A stretch of 5,351 bases of DNA, taken from contig JAGQJJ010000332.1 in assembly GCA_020430675.1 (NCBI GenBank), positions 1 through 5,351 of the forward strand. The letters are read 5' to 3'. The stretch's first letter is position 1, and each line of letters begins with the position of its first letter. The translations under genes and the position numbers were made by a program. The notes under the pieces were generated by a model that did no database searches, was not told the DNA's origin, and saw only the letters and a list, made by a program, of their open reading frames with translations. This document shows, one piece after another, positions 4,902-5,351 of this stretch. Source of the DNA: Myxococcales bacterium (GTDB lineage Bacteria; Myxococcota; Bradymonadia; UBA7976; UBA1532).

Positions 4902-5351
4902 ATGTGGACTCGTTTCGCCCTGCTCGCGGCCCTGAGTCTTGGGTTCGCGACCGCGCCGCTCGTCGCTTCGGCCGATCCGGCCAAGAAGACCACCAAGAGC
5001 GACGCCAAGACGACCAAGAAGGCCACCAAGGGCACCGCCAAGGGCAAAGCCGCCAAGAAGACCCACAAGAAGGCCGTCCGCAAGGCGAAGCGCCGGGTCG
5101 TACACAACATGACCGGCGCCAAGAAGGCGCTGCGTGAGACCAACCGCAGTCTGGCCCAGGCCCGCGCCGCCGTGAAGGGCAACGCCAGCGGCGCAGGCGC
5201 TGAGGATCTTCGCGAGGCGGTCGTCAACCAGAAGGCCGCGCGCGCGGCGCTCAAGAAGGGCCGCCCGCAGGTCGCCGTGCACCTGACCATGCAGGCCCGT
5301 ACGTTCGCCGCGGCGGCGCTCGCGGCCGCCTCCGGTGCCGGCGTGGCCCCG
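4902..5351 (+). CDS. Secreted lysine/alanine-rich, histone H1-tail-like protein, 3' end missing
   Basis: The frame is open to the right edge; 150 residues are visible. A strong ribosome binding site (4889-4893) and a classic signal peptide fix the start: basic R4, hydrophobic core FALLAALSLGF, and an A-S-A cleavage site at residues 22-24. Residues 27-65 hold 15 Lys and 3 Arg with only one acidic residue, built from AKK, TKK and KGTAKGKAAKK phrases like eukaryotic histone H1 tails and bacterial AlaLys-rich DNA-binding tails. Residues ~66-150 look helical and Ala/Arg-rich (KKALRETNRSLAQARAAV, then VVNQKAARAALKKG), with a segment VHLTMQARTFAAAALAAA that may be a second amphipathic helix. The signal peptide argues for a place in the periplasm, at the envelope or outside rather than on the nucleoid. 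A role binding polyanions such as extracellular DNA, LPS or teichoic-like polymers is inference. The family was not recognised. Lys codons are almost all AAG, in keeping with the high GC. Confidence 0.85.
   Translation, partial: MWTRFALLAALSLGFATAPLVASADPAKKTTKSDAKTTKKATKGTAKGKAAKKTHKKAVRKAKRRVVHNMTGAKKALRETNRSLAQARAAVKGNASGAGAEDLREAVVNQKAARAALKKGRPQVAVHLTMQARTFAAAALAAASGAGVAP

Noticed and set aside
4800..5282. Minus-strand 160-residue frame with Leu/Gly-rich, membrane-like segments
   Set aside because: The Leu/Gly pattern (LLGG repeats) is what AAG- and GCC-rich lysine/alanine codons give when read in antisense.
3574..5290. Two long minus-strand open frames opposite the rhomboid and lysine-rich genes
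   Set aside because: Both are antisense or out-of-frame shadows. The plus strand there has a complete rhomboid catalytic set and a signal-peptide gene with a strong ribosome binding site.

Overview
This is a GC-rich, gene-dense bacterial window. The CX4CH/CXXCH multihaem cytochrome, the Pro/acid-rich lipoprotein with YD-like strands and the lipobox-bearing caspase-like fragment together suggest a Myxococcota/Bradymonadota-type or other former-Deltaproteobacteria lineage. This is inference: no rRNA or other phylogenetic marker is present. All genes read here carry Gram-negative-style envelope signals (signal peptides, lipoboxes, transmembrane helices or a probable outer-membrane barrel).

Layout. 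(1) 2-898 (+): the 3' part of a large periplasmic or extracellular multihaem c-type cytochrome, entering from the left, with 11 complete haem motifs arranged in a repeating five-motif module. (2) 895-2073 (+): a secreted, probably outer-membrane beta-barrel protein, translationally coupled to the cytochrome by an ATGA overlap. The pair looks like a porin-cytochrome conduit. (3) 1876-2076 (-): the first ~67 residues of a caspase-like (peptidase C14) lipoprotein, meeting the barrel gene tail-to-tail. Neither gene appears to have its proper 3' end, so 1876-1890 looks like a deletion/rearrangement junction or an assembly chimera. (4) 2189-3460 (+): a lipoprotein with an acidic/proline-rich linker and a C-terminal YD/RHS-like beta domain. 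(5) 3465-4103 (-): an unrecognised four-helix membrane protein, convergent with the lipoprotein with only 4 bp between the stop codons. (6) 4034-4756 (+): a rhomboid intramembrane serine protease, divergent from the previous gene and possibly overlapping it at the 5' ends. (7) 4757-4901: a leader with several inverted repeats. (8) 4902 to the window end (+): the start of a secreted, lysine-rich, histone-tail-like protein.

Only the cytochrome and barrel are clearly one functional unit. The rest reads as independent envelope genes in alternating orientation. No RNA gene, CRISPR array or insertion sequence was seen, and no non-coding stretch exceeds ~150 bp. The points most worth checking are the cytochrome-barrel pair, the truncated tail-to-tail junction inside it, and the exported lysine-rich protein with its structured leader.
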